NCBI GenBank assembly: GCA_964497185.1
Contig: CAZCBX010000007.1
Coordinates: 52,068 to 116,067 of the forward strand
DNA length: 64,000 bases
Reading direction: 5' to 3'
From: CAZCBX01 sp964497185
GTDB lineage: Bacteria > Bdellovibrionota_G > JALEGL01 > JAGRMV01
Notes under the pieces: generated by a model
Seen by the model: the letters and a program-made list of their open reading frames with translations, nothing else
The model's database searches: none
Told to the model about the DNA's origin: nothing
Part shown: positions 36,998 to 46,314 of the stretch, one piece after another
Position numbering within the stretch: position 1 is the stretch's first letter
Layout: each line of letters begins with the position of its first letter
Made by a program: the position numbers and the translations under genes

Positions 36998-38641
36998 ATG
37001 CTTAAGCAAGCAGCGCATATTCTCGCACTCGGCGGCCTTATTTGGCTATCGGCGTGTGGAGACTCCAACGACGGAGAAATCAATGTAACAGTCAACGGCT
37101 TGTCCGGAGACTTGGTTTTAGAATACAACGAAGATGAAACCTTAGAAATTTCGCAAGATGGTTCCTATTCTTTTGACACCACCTTGGAAGACGGACAGTC
37201 GTATGACGTCAGAGTGGCCACTGGTCCCATCGACCAAGGATGCGATTTGGACAACGCCCGCGGAACTTTTGAAGGAAGTGGCTCCATTAACATTACTGTT
37301 ACTTGTGATGCACGCGCTTGGAATCATCCCACCACTTACTTTGACACATTTGCTGACCCCCTTCGGGATATTGGCAATCAAGAAGTTGCCATGGATGACC
37401 GAGGCAACAAAATCGTGGCTTGGCAGCAAGAAGATTCCGATGGCGATGAACAAGTTTACATTGCCATGTACCAAAACGGCACCTGGACAAAGCCATCCAA
37501 CGCCGAAGATTATATTAGTTTAAACCCAGACAGCGCGGTGGATGATGTCGCCCTAGCAATGAACGGCGACGGCGATGCCATCGTGGCATGGCTTCAGTTC
37601 GACGGCAGCGATGAGCAAGTCTACATTAGCGAATACCGCAACGGTTCTTGGACGCATCCTAGCAGCTTAACCGATGATCACATTAGCATCGATGGGCAAG
37701 ATGCTTATGAAGTAGAAGTGGCTATGGATGAAGACGGCAACACCCTTGTGGTCTGGAACCAATATGATGGCACCGAGGATCAAATTTACTTTAGTGAATA
37801 CCGTGATGGCACTTGGACGCACCCAACCAGCCTCACCGATGATCACATCAGCATCGATGGAGAGAATGCTTATGAAGGTGAAGTGGCCATGGACGACAAT
37901 GGCAATGCCATCATTGCTTGGATTCAACATGATGGCACCAATGATCAAGTATTTATTGGTGAATATCGTGACGGTACTTGGAGTTTTCCATCAAGCTTAA
38001 CCGACGATCATATCAGCATCGATGGTCAAGATAGCTATGATGTGGAAGTGGCCATGAGCAACGCTGGCAATGCCGTTGTCACATGGATCCAGTATGATGG
38101 AAGCAATGACCAAGCCTATCGTAGTAAATACCGCAATGGCACATGGATTCATCCCACGGACTTAATGACCGATCATTTCAGCCCGGCTGGAGAAGACGTG
38201 TACAACATCGAACTAGCCATGGATAACCTCGGCGATGCCGTTATCACATGGGAGCAGTATGATGGTGATCACGATCAAATTTACATGAGCGAGCTTCGCG
38301 ATGGTACCTGGACCAATCCCACGGATCTAGAAGACACCATTTCTTTTGCTGGCACTTCCGCTGAAGATGAACCTGCAGTAGCCATGGATGACAATGGCAA
38401 TGCCATCATTGCTTGGTCACAAAATCTGTTCAGTGCTGGTGTTGTTTATATCAGCGAATACCGCAATGGAAGTTGGGTCCACCCCACCTTTGCAGATTTT
38501 GTGGGGCCATTGGACAAAAATGGCCGTGACGCCGATGATGTTGCCGTGGCCATGAGCAACAATGGTGAAGCCATCATTGCTTGGGAACAAGATGAACCAG
38601 GTGATGATTACGACGTTTTGTTTGTCAGTGAGTACAAATAA
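36998..38641 (+). CDS. Tandem-repeat beta-propeller-like lipoprotein
   Basis: 547 residues. The signal peptide ends in the canonical lipobox LSAC (Cys21). An Ig-like N-terminal segment (about 25-105) is followed by about eight repeats of 55-58 residues with the core VAMDxxGNAIIAWxQxDGxxDQVYxSEYRxGTW. The middle copies share near-identical DNA around the words for DDHISIDG, so the array expanded recently. It probably folds as a beta-propeller or solenoid at the outer membrane. A GGAGG RBS and a strong terminator frame it as a single gene. Confidence 0.85.
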   Translation: MLKQAAHILALGGLIWLSACGDSNDGEINVTVNGLSGDLVLEYNEDETLEISQDGSYSFDTTLEDGQSYDVRVATGPIDQGCDLDNARGTFEGSGSINITVTCDARAWNHPTTYFDTFADPLRDIGNQEVAMDDRGNKIVAWQQEDSDGDEQVYIAMYQNGTWTKPSNAEDYISLNPDSAVDDVALAMNGDGDAIVAWLQFDGSDEQVYISEYRNGSWTHPSSLTDDHISIDGQDAYEVEVAMDEDGNTLVVWNQYDGTEDQIYFSEYRDGTWTHPTSLTDDHISIDGENAYEGEVAMDDNGNAIIAWIQHDGTNDQVFIGEYRDGTWSFPSSLTDDHISIDGQDSYDVEVAMSNAGNAVVTWIQYDGSNDQAYRSKYRNGTWIHPTDLMTDHFSPAGEDVYNIELAMDNLGDAVITWEQYDGDHDQIYMSELRDGTWTNPTDLEDTISFAGTSAEDEPAVAMDDNGNAIIAWSQNLFSAGVVYISEYRNGSWVHPTFADFVGPLDKNGRDADDVAVAMSNNGEAIIAWEQDEPGDDYDVLFVSEYK

Positions 38642-38662
38642 AATATAACCCACATCTACCTT

Positions 38663-38697
38663 AAAAGGGCTGAGCGTTGATCGCTCAGCCCTTTTTT
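38663..38697 (+). terminator. Intrinsic terminator
   Basis: AAAAGGGCTGAGCG pairs with CGCTCAGCCCTTTT around a short loop, with a T-run behind it, just after the repeat lipoprotein. Confidence 0.9.
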
Positions 38698-38799
38698 ATG
38701 ACAAAGAAAAAAGCCTTGCCCTTCCACTTACGGTGGGTAGGTTGTGGATCCAACCGTGGTAAGGTAACACCGTAAATATAAAAGAACCCCTTACAATCC

Positions 38800-40098
38800 A
38801 TGAATTACTGCATTGTTGACATAGAAACCACAGGCGCCCGCAAAAAGGGGCAAAAAATCACCGAAATCGCCATCATCCAAACCGATGGGCAAAAAGTCTT
38901 GGATCAATTTCAGACCTTGATCCATCCTGAACGAAAAATTCCACATTACATTCAGCGTTTAACCGGCATCACCGATGCCATGGTGGGCCAAGCACCCAAG
39001 TTTTATGAGGTGGCCAAACAAATCGTCCAAATGACTGAAAACTGCGTGTTTGTAGCCCACAATGTTTATTTTGATTTTCAATTTCTAAAACAAGAGTTTG
39101 CCGAGCTCGGATACCGCTTTGCCCGCGACAAACTATGCACCGTCCGCTTAAGCCGAAAAGTATTTCCAGGTCACGCCTCTTACAGTTTGGGCAAACTATG
39201 CAAGGATCGAAACATTCCTCTTACCGCGCGTCACCGTGCGATGGGCGATGCCCATGCAACCTATCTCTTGTTTCAAGAAATCTTGGCACAAAGCCCCACC
39301 ACGGTTCAAAATATGTTGATCCGAAAACATGCCGATCTTCTTCTGCCCACCCAATTAAAAAAAGAAACCTATGACAACCTGCCCGAACAACCCGGCGTGT
39401 ACTATTTTTGGGATGAAGATCACAATCTTCTGTACATCGGCAAAAGCGTTAATATCCGAAAACGCGTCCAAACCCATTTTCGACTCCACACCAAAGTCAA
39501 AAGGGACCTTGAACTAAAAAAACGACTTGCGCACATCACTTTTAAAACCATGGGCAACGAACTGGCCGCACTGCTTTTTGAAACCCAAGAAATTGGCAAA
39601 CACCGCCCCATTTTCAATCGTGCCATGAGATACCAGCGTTTTGAATACGCACTACGCACGCGCCAAGACAATGATGGCTTTATTTATTTCAATGTATGCC
39701 GCACCCGACCAGGCGATCAAGATGCGCTTGTCTTTAGCAGCCGCGCTTCAGCCGCTGCCTTTATCAAAAAAATGCATCAACACTTGTTTGCCCTTCCCCA
39801 AAATGACATCCGCGCCCATCAAACCCTCTCGCATTTCAAAAAAATCTTGGGCCAAGATGCCTACAATCAGAAAATCCTACATCACTTACAGACGTTTTCT
39901 TATCCGAGCGATCGGTTCAGCATCACCCTCAAAGGGCGCACGGCTGACGAACAATGTCTGGTCCACATAAAAGATCAAAAACTTCACAGCATTCAATATC
40001 TCTCTGAGGAAAATCAAGAAACCATTGAGCTACAAGAAAATCCCTACATGAAACAAATCCTATTAAAAAACTTACCCTATCATTGTATATCTTCATAA
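38800..40098 (+). CDS. DEDD exonuclease / GIY-YIG nuclease fusion
   Basis: 432 residues. Residues 1-165 form a DnaQ-like 3'-5' exonuclease: ExoI DIETTG (7-12), ExoII HNVYFDFQF and ExoIII HRAMGDA. Residues 195-280 form a GIY-YIG domain (PGVYYFWDEDHNLLYIGKSVNIRKRV, shown as a motif region) resembling UvrC/Cho. The C-terminal 150 residues are not recognised. Such fusions are known in several bacterial phyla and are thought to act in DNA repair; whether the GIY-YIG half cuts is not proved. The gene appears to stand alone. Confidence 0.9.
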   Translation: MNYCIVDIETTGARKKGQKITEIAIIQTDGQKVLDQFQTLIHPERKIPHYIQRLTGITDAMVGQAPKFYEVAKQIVQMTENCVFVAHNVYFDFQFLKQEFAELGYRFARDKLCTVRLSRKVFPGHASYSLGKLCKDRNIPLTARHRAMGDAHATYLLFQEILAQSPTTVQNMLIRKHADLLLPTQLKKETYDNLPEQPGVYYFWDEDHNLLYIGKSVNIRKRVQTHFRLHTKVKRDLELKKRLAHITFKTMGNELAALLFETQEIGKHRPIFNRAMRYQRFEYALRTRQDNDGFIYFNVCRTRPGDQDALVFSSRASAAAFIKKMHQHLFALPQNDIRAHQTLSHFKKILGQDAYNQKILHHLQTFSYPSDRFSITLKGRTADEQCLVHIKDQKLHSIQYLSEENQETIELQENPYMKQILLKNLPYHCISS

Positions 40099-40220
40099 AC
40101 GCGCATCTTCGATTACAGCGAGACTATGGCCTATTCATTGGCATGCCAGCAGCCAAAGGTTAGTGGTGCATAAAACATGATGCGATCAAAATGATAGGTA
40201 GATATGAACAGGTGTGATTG

Positions 40221-40646
40221 ATGGAAAACTGGATCAAACAAATATCCTCATGGATTGAGCAGTTCGATGGTTTTTGGTATGTGGTCGGCGGTTCACTGGT
40301 ATTTACAGTGCTGTTTACAGCAGGGATCATTCTTTTCTTCTTGCGTACATCGCATGAGTATTTTTACGCCACTTGCATTAAGCAAGCCAAACCCAAGAAA
40401 AACTTTTGGGGATGGGTTCGGTGCTTTGCTAAAAATGGATTGGGCTACCTACTGATATTATTTGGTCTGGCTACTTTTATGCTGCCAAGCCAAAGCTTTA
40501 TTGCCATTTTTTTGGGATTTTTGCTTGTAGAATTCAAAGCAAAAAATCGAATCATCCATTTTATTTTAGACAAAACCCATGTTTTAAAAAAAATCAACCA
40601 AAGGCGCGCAGTCGCAGGCCGAAAACCCCTGCGACTGCGCGCCTAA
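40221..40646 (+). CDS. PGPGW-like small membrane protein (motif degenerate)
   Basis: 141 residues with about three helices. The core NGLGYLLILFGLATFMLPSQSFIAIFLGFLLVEFK and the C-terminus INQRRAVAGRKPLRL resemble the PGPGW transmembrane family, where the PGPG turn is here PSQS. Function of the family is unknown. The 3' end of the gene doubles as one of the strongest hairpins in the window. The ATG at 40221 is preferred over a TTG just before it. Confidence 0.65.
   Translation: MENWIKQISSWIEQFDGFWYVVGGSLVFTVLFTAGIILFFLRTSHEYFYATCIKQAKPKKNFWGWVRCFAKNGLGYLLILFGLATFMLPSQSFIAIFLGFLLVEFKAKNRIIHFILDKTHVLKKINQRRAVAGRKPLRLRA
40603..40643 (+). repeat. 16-bp perfect inverted repeat in the 3' coding end
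   Basis: GGCGCGCAGTCGCAGG (40603-40618) and its exact complement (40628-40643) form a GC-rich hairpin with a 9-nt loop. It lies inside the last 14 codons and touches the TAA. There is no T-run, so this is not a standard terminator. Confidence 0.8.
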
Positions 40647-40664
40647 AATCCACCTCTCTTAACC

Positions 40665-41321
40665 TTACTCTTCTTCATCGATATTGATGGTCTCAGTATA
40701 ATCCACCGTGTCACCGCAAAGCGTGCCGGTCGCGGTTAATTCCACCGTTGTGCCCATGGCATCTGCACCCACGGTAATATTCACGCCGCATGTACCTTCT
40801 TCATCAATCGGGTCACCAGCAACTTCCAATGAACCCAAATAACTTAAAGACGCTTGACCATTGAGGCCCGTTTCTTCAGTAACAAGGTCAAAAACACCTT
40901 CGGCATCCAGGGTGCCATTGATGGTAAAAAAAGTATCACTTTCATACTCAATCGCGCAGTCGTCAAAATTGAACGATACGGCGGATGCACCATCAATGGT
41001 TCCACCCTCAACACCTTCTTGTGTGCCCGTAGCAGAAACAGTCCCACTGGGCTGGCAATCGTCTGTCTTTGAAATATCAGCTGTAATGAAATTGGCTGCC
41101 GTTAACCCCACGGCACCTGCTTCAAATGCACCATCAACCACCAAGCCAACGACACTGCTTAGCGCGTTCATTAGTGCATTGGACTGCTCTGTTGTTAGAG
41201 ATGCTGATGATTCTGGCGTTTGCGTTGAGTTAGAATCCGAATCCGAGTCACTGCTACAGTGAACCAAAACCCCTGCGCACAGTGCGAAAAAAAAGAAATT
41301 TTTTGTTATTTTTTGAATCAT
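40665..41321 (-). CDS. Lipoprotein of unknown function
   Basis: 218 residues from ATG 41321 (RBS GGGAGG at the normal distance). The signal (FFFFALCAGVLV) ends VHC-SS, with His before the Cys. An Asp/Ser-rich linker follows (SDSDSDSNS). The rest is acidic, with four Cys at DCQ, DCA, TCG, LCG. No family recognised. Probably outer-membrane anchored. Confidence 0.75.
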   Translation of the reverse strand: MIQKITKNFFFFALCAGVLVHCSSDSDSDSNSTQTPESSASLTTEQSNALMNALSSVVGLVVDGAFEAGAVGLTAANFITADISKTDDCQPSGTVSATGTQEGVEGGTIDGASAVSFNFDDCAIEYESDTFFTINGTLDAEGVFDLVTEETGLNGQASLSYLGSLEVAGDPIDEEGTCGVNITVGADAMGTTVELTATGTLCGDTVDYTETINIDEEE

Positions 41322-41505
41322 ATTTGCCTCCCAGCCCGTCGATGAATACAAAACTAAAATATATTTTACGGCCTTATTCAAAAAAAACCACCATTTTTAT
41401 CAATTGTTTACGATCCATGAATCCATGACTTGTCATACCTACCCAAGGTGAGGTCTGTGCATAATTTCTCTTATATTACATTGTATTTCTGCTATAGCTG
41501 CCAGG

Positions 41506-42567
41506 ATGAGTCAAACCTCAAATAGCAACCCGCAAGAGCGTGCATTTACCCAAAAGTTATCGACCGCCATCAAACTCATTTTGGTGGTAATATTGGCGTG
41601 CGCCATTTTGGTGGTTGCCTCGCAAGTCTTTCTCATGGTTTTTGCAGGCATACTTTTGGCCATTTTATTGTCTGGGTTGTCTGATTTTGTCAGCCAAAAA
41701 ACCAACCTTCCCTATGGGTGGTCTGTGGCCATTGTATGCATTTTGATTTTGCTGGTGGTGGGCGGATTGGGCGTTTTGGCAGCCCCCAGCGTGGCAGATC
41801 AATTTGATCAGCTGGTGCAAAAAATTCCCGAATCTTTGTCAAAAATCAAATCACAGCTACAGCAATATTCATGGGCTCAATCACTTTTGGAAAGCACAGA
41901 CCCTCAACAAGCCATGGACAAAAGCGGTGGTAAAATTTTATTTGGGGTTTCCGATGTGCTCGGCGCAGTCCTGGGTGGACTGACCAGTTTGGTGGTGATC
42001 TTTTTTATTGGCATCTATGCCACGGTCGACCCTGGCATTTACCAACGCGGATTTTTACACCTGATTCCCCGCGATCGAAGACCCCGCATCAAAGAAGTCC
42101 TCAAGGAAATGGTAGAAACTTTGCGCTGGTGGCTGATTGGAAAATTTATTGGTATGGCCATCATTGGTGTACTAACCATGGTGGGCCTTTGGTTATTAGA
42201 CATTCCCCTTGCACTGGTGCTTGGCGTGATTGCCGCACTATTAACATTCATCCCTAACATTGGCCCCATCTTAGCAGCCATCCCTGCAATCTTGTTGGGG
42301 TTGATTGATAGCCCCCAACAAGCGCTTTACATTGGCTTGTTGTATTTGGGCATTCAAATGGTGGAAAGCTATTTGATCACACCTCTGATCCAGCAAAAAA
42401 CCATTGAACTCCCCCCGGCTCTTATCCTGTCTGTACAGGTGCTCATGGGCGTTCTTTTTGGCGCATTGGGCATCGCATTGGCCACACCACTGACAGCAGC
42501 CACCATGGTAGCCACCAAACGTCTTTATATCGAAGACAAGCTAAACGACTCATTGCCTTCATCTTAA
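41506..42567 (+). CDS. AI-2E family transporter (PerM-like)
   Basis: 353 residues with about eight membrane helices and a helical periplasmic-type region (DQLVQKIPESLSKIKSQLQQYS). The characteristic block FIPNIGPILAAIPAILLGL near residues 250-268 marks the AI-2E/PerM/TqsA family. Members export quorum-sensing AI-2 or exchange Na+/H+. The specific role is not readable. No close operon partner; acs follows after about 70 bp. Confidence 0.9.
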   Translation: MSQTSNSNPQERAFTQKLSTAIKLILVVILACAILVVASQVFLMVFAGILLAILLSGLSDFVSQKTNLPYGWSVAIVCILILLVVGGLGVLAAPSVADQFDQLVQKIPESLSKIKSQLQQYSWAQSLLESTDPQQAMDKSGGKILFGVSDVLGAVLGGLTSLVVIFFIGIYATVDPGIYQRGFLHLIPRDRRPRIKEVLKEMVETLRWWLIGKFIGMAIIGVLTMVGLWLLDIPLALVLGVIAALLTFIPNIGPILAAIPAILLGLIDSPQQALYIGLLYLGIQMVESYLITPLIQQKTIELPPALILSVQVLMGVLFGALGIALATPLTAATMVATKRLYIEDKLNDSLPSS

Positions 42568-42639
42568 TTCGATCACCCTGGGCTTCGTGTCCATTTTAGA
42601 ATTTGTGGCATCGAAGCAGTTTTGTTAGACATATATGCT

Positions 42640-44583
42640 ATGGACAACAACACCACCTACCCTCCTAACCCGCAACTTTCCACTGCTCACATCACCTCGC
42701 TGCAAGAATATCAACGGTTGTATGATCAATCACTTCAACACAGCGATGAATACTGGCGCAAGCAGGCCGCTCGTATTGCTTGGCACAAACCCTTTCAGAC
42801 TGTTCAACAATGGGATTTTAGCCAAGCAACCATTTCCTGGTTTACCGAAGGCTCACTCAATGTTTCGTACAACTGCATCGATCGCCATGTAGAAAATGGC
42901 CTGGGTTCTCAAACAGCCATCGTGTGGGCCAAGGATGAGGCAGGTCGGTACGAATCCATCACCTACCAACAGCTACAGGATCAAGTGTGCAAGATGGCCA
43001 ACGTGCTTAAAGCCCACGGCGTTGGCAAAGGCGACCGAGTTTGCATCTATATGCCCATGGTGCCCGAGGCTGCCTATGCCATGTTGGCCTGTAGCCGCAT
43101 TGGCGCGGTCCATTCTGTGGTTTTTGCAGGTTTCAGCGCTGACGCACTCAAAGACCGCATTGTCGATGCCCAAACCAAAGTGGTGCTTACGGCCAATGAA
43201 GGGGTTCGTGGCGGCAAAACCATCGCGCTTAAAAACATTGTTGATCAAGCCCTCGCCCAAACCGATGTAGTGAAAACCGTCTTGGTTTTGAAAAAAACAC
43301 CCACCAACGTGCCGATGGTGGAAGATCGAGACTTTGATCTACACGATGAAATGACTCAGCAGTCCAACCAGTGTTCAATCGAGTGGATGAATGCAGAGGA
43401 CCCACTGTTTATTCTTTATACCTCTGGCAGCACAGGCAAACCCAAAGGATTGGTGCACACCACCGGTGGATATTTGGTGTATGCAGCCAGCACCCATCGC
43501 TATGTTTTTGATTACCAACCAGGAGACGTCTACTTTTGCGCCGCAGATGTGGGCTGGATCACCGGCCACTCATACATTGTGTATGGCCCCTTGGCCAATG
43601 GTGCCACCACCGTCATGTTTGAATCAACGCCCCTGTATCCCGATGCCGGTCGATATTGGCGTATGATTGAAGATTTAAAAGTCAATTCCTTTTATACGGC
43701 GCCCACTGCCCTTCGTGCCATCGCACCCCACAGCGAGAAATTTTTAAAACAATACGATCGATCCAGTCTAAAAATTTTGGGCAGTGTGGGTGAGCCCATC
43801 GACGCCGATACCTGGCGATGGTATTATGAAAAAGTAGGCCAAAGCCAATGTGCCATCGTGGACACCTGGTGGCAAACCGAAACTGGCGGCATTTTAATAT
43901 CGCCACTGCCTGGCGCCACCCCTACCAAACCTGGCAGCGCCACCAAACCACTTTTTGGCATTGAGCCAGAAATCGTCGATGCCCAAGGCAAACGCGTTGA
44001 GGGTCAAGGAGAAGGCGCGCTGGTGATAGCGCGATCATGGCCAGGCCAAGCCAGAACCATCTATGGCGACCACAATCGCTTTCAAGAAACTTACTTTTCT
44101 CAGTATCCTGGCTATTACTTTTCAGGCGATGGCGCTTATCGAGACAAAGACGGTTACATTTGGATCCGCGGTCGCATGGATGACGTCATCAACGTTTCGG
44201 GCCACCGACTGGGCACCGCCGAAATTGAAGGCGCGCTCATTGAACACGAAGAAATTTCCGAAGCCGCCGTCATTGGCATTCCCCATCCCATCAAGGGCAC
44301 GTCCATCTATAGTTTTGTGGTCATTGACCAAGATTTTCAAAACCTAGATCATCAGCACTATGAAACCATCATCCGACAACAAGTGCAAAACACCATCGGC
44401 TCTTTTGCCAAACCAGACATTGTACATGTCACCCAAGCCTTGCCAAAAACGCGAAGCGGCAAAGTCATGCGCCGCCTGCTACGTAAAATTGCTCAAAACG
44501 ACGTCAGCAATTTGGGTGACACATCGACCCTGGCCAACCCTGAGTGTGTGGATGCATTAATTCAGCAGAGAAAAAACAAATAA
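42640..44583 (+). CDS. acs: Acetyl-CoA synthetase (AMP-forming)
   Basis: Converts acetate, ATP and CoA to acetyl-CoA. 647 residues from ATG 42640 (a TTG lies 6 codons upstream). The P-loop-like YTSGSTGKPKG, the DVGWITGHSYIVYGPL block, the DTWWQTETGG motif, and the C-terminal TRSGKVMRR with the regulatory acetylatable Lys are all present. Those blocks are specific to Acs rather than to propionyl-CoA or other ligases. No adjacent acetyltransferase regulator. A probable terminator follows. Confidence 0.95.
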   Translation: MDNNTTYPPNPQLSTAHITSLQEYQRLYDQSLQHSDEYWRKQAARIAWHKPFQTVQQWDFSQATISWFTEGSLNVSYNCIDRHVENGLGSQTAIVWAKDEAGRYESITYQQLQDQVCKMANVLKAHGVGKGDRVCIYMPMVPEAAYAMLACSRIGAVHSVVFAGFSADALKDRIVDAQTKVVLTANEGVRGGKTIALKNIVDQALAQTDVVKTVLVLKKTPTNVPMVEDRDFDLHDEMTQQSNQCSIEWMNAEDPLFILYTSGSTGKPKGLVHTTGGYLVYAASTHRYVFDYQPGDVYFCAADVGWITGHSYIVYGPLANGATTVMFESTPLYPDAGRYWRMIEDLKVNSFYTAPTALRAIAPHSEKFLKQYDRSSLKILGSVGEPIDADTWRWYYEKVGQSQCAIVDTWWQTETGGILISPLPGATPTKPGSATKPLFGIEPEIVDAQGKRVEGQGEGALVIARSWPGQARTIYGDHNRFQETYFSQYPGYYFSGDGAYRDKDGYIWIRGRMDDVINVSGHRLGTAEIEGALIEHEEISEAAVIGIPHPIKGTSIYSFVVIDQDFQNLDHQHYETIIRQQVQNTIGSFAKPDIVHVTQALPKTRSGKVMRRLLRKIAQNDVSNLGDTSTLANPECVDALIQQRKNK

Positions 44584-44585
44584 GC

Positions 44586-44638
44586 CCAACCGGCCACAGG
44601 CACAAGCCTGCCCGCCTATAAAAAAGTTGGTTTTTTTT
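44586..44638 (+). terminator. Probable terminator after acs
   Basis: CCAAC/GTTGG outer arms with an inner AGGC/GCCT hairpin, followed by eight T. Confidence 0.45.
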
Positions 44639-44779
44639 CATCGTCGCCCAAGTTAAAAGCCACGTTTGAGGGCTCCACCCAATCGTATTTTTTTAACGAT
44701 TTTAGATGACTTTCCTACAGAAAAAAACAAAATGGGCTTGTTGGATTCCATCAACGGAATCTCACAACCGGAGGTTCGT

Positions 44780-45382
44780 ATGAAAAAGTTTATCTTCACA
44801 TTTTTGCTTGTTGTCGCCGGCACCACAATGGCCCAACAAAAATATGCACCACATGTGGATCAACTCAACGTCAGAAACGCGCCTTCAACCCAAAATTCAA
44901 CTGTGGTCGATACCCTAAGTCAAGGCACAACCGTGGTTGTGTATGCACAAAAAAAAGATGAACAGAACAGGGTTTGGTTTCAAATCAAACAAGGCTGGAT
45001 TGCAAGCTGGCTGGTTTCGCCCGTTACCACCATTTCAGGACGTGGCATTGAAACCAATGAAGATTCGCCTGCCATCGAAGACACCTCCGATCAAGCCGAT
45101 GAACCCGTTTGGGGAGAAGATCATGCTTACGAAAGTTTAGACACCGACAATTCAATGCCAGAGGCTACCGACCAAGATTTACTGGAAGAAAACACCAACG
45201 ACATGCCGTTGACCGATGACGATGTTTCAGCACCCGATCCCAACATGGATCAAGACATTGAAAATGAATCATGGCTGGAAGAAAACCAACAGCTACCCGA
45301 AGAAAACCTTGAAGACATAGACCCCAACGCAAATTCCATGGAAGATGCAGAAATCGATATCGACTCAACCACAAACTTTTAG
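44780..45382 (+). CDS. Secreted bacterial SH3 domain protein with acidic tail
   Basis: 200 residues from ATG 44780, preceded by GGAGG at the normal spacing; the frame is open 38 codons upstream but without a signal. A signal peptide (FIFTFLLVVAGTTMA) is followed by an SH3b domain (DQLNVRNAPSTQNSTVVDTLSQG...WFQIKQGWIASWLV, about 25-85). The last 110 residues are strongly acidic and low-complexity. SH3b domains often bind peptidoglycan or peptides. Role unknown. Confidence 0.8.
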   Translation: MKKFIFTFLLVVAGTTMAQQKYAPHVDQLNVRNAPSTQNSTVVDTLSQGTTVVVYAQKKDEQNRVWFQIKQGWIASWLVSPVTTISGRGIETNEDSPAIEDTSDQADEPVWGEDHAYESLDTDNSMPEATDQDLLEENTNDMPLTDDDVSAPDPNMDQDIENESWLEENQQLPEENLEDIDPNANSMEDAEIDIDSTTNF

Positions 45383-45394
45383 TTTAAAATGCTT

Positions 45395-46042
45395 TTATTC
45401 TGCGTACTTCAGTGTGGAACGTTGCCATGAAAACTGACTATAAGTCACGTAATCTGACACCGTTTCAAACAAGGACCACGACTGAAAATTTAAATCAAAA
45501 GGCAGTTGAAGCGCACTACCCGCATTAAAAATCATCCCTTGACCCCAGGGAGCTTGAATTTTTGCAGGGTAACCAACAAAAAAAAGAACAAATTTTTCTC
45601 TATTCTGCTCAGGAAGGCAAATGTTGATGGAATAAGGTGCGTAATCCAGCATGATGTAGTGATGCGTTTTATATTGCATGCCATTTTCATGGATATTGCC
45701 CTTGTAATTTCCCAACTCACGAATAAAACCTTCATCCAGCTCAGAGCAAGCTTGCTCGATCATGCTTGGTCCATCTAAATAGTAAACGTCTCCATTTTCC
45801 AAAAAGAAAATATTGGTTTTGGAGCCCCACCAACAAGACGCATGCTGCCAGTTGGTCGGCAACTGACGCCACGCCACCTGTAGCTCACCAAAATAATCAT
45901 CCATCATGGAATAATTGCAATATCCAAATCTTTGTTTTTCAAAATTGACATTTGGATCTTTAAAAACTTTGTTTACAGGCTCGTGCTGAGCAAAGGCGGA
46001 AGCAGCCAAAAGAACAAAAACAACCCAACAGTATTTTCTCAT
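45395..46042 (-). CDS. Secreted protein of unknown function
   Basis: 215 residues with a signal peptide (CWVVFVLLAASAFA, cleavage after AFA). Mature part is aromatic-rich with four Cys. It is convergent with the SH3b gene, 12 bp apart. I recognise no family. Confidence 0.65.
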   Translation of the reverse strand: MRKYCWVVFVLLAASAFAQHEPVNKVFKDPNVNFEKQRFGYCNYSMMDDYFGELQVAWRQLPTNWQHASCWWGSKTNIFFLENGDVYYLDGPSMIEQACSELDEGFIRELGNYKGNIHENGMQYKTHHYIMLDYAPYSINICLPEQNREKFVLFFVGYPAKIQAPWGQGMIFNAGSALQLPFDLNFQSWSLFETVSDYVTYSQFSWQRSTLKYAE

Positions 46043-46314
46043 ACCCCATCGCTACCAAAAAACACTTTTAAAAGTCAAGCACGAAGCTCAAATTGACAAC
46101 AAGCACAGCTTCATAAAAGTTTGTAGGTAGCAAAACAAAACGTTATTCATACACACTCACAAAAACCTGAAAATTAGCACCTGTGTTTTGAGACCAGCCA
46201 ATTAATTGAAAAACTGTCTATCAAAAGAAATTTAATTTCTGATTGAACCCAATCGAGTTGTTTATTTTATCGTCATCGTAAAAAAATTCGACATGCTTAG
46301 CAATTGCAGTCTAT

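Noticed and set aside
38700..38799. Possible tRNA or RNA before the exonuclease gene
   Set aside because: No cloverleaf or conserved tRNA positions could be found.
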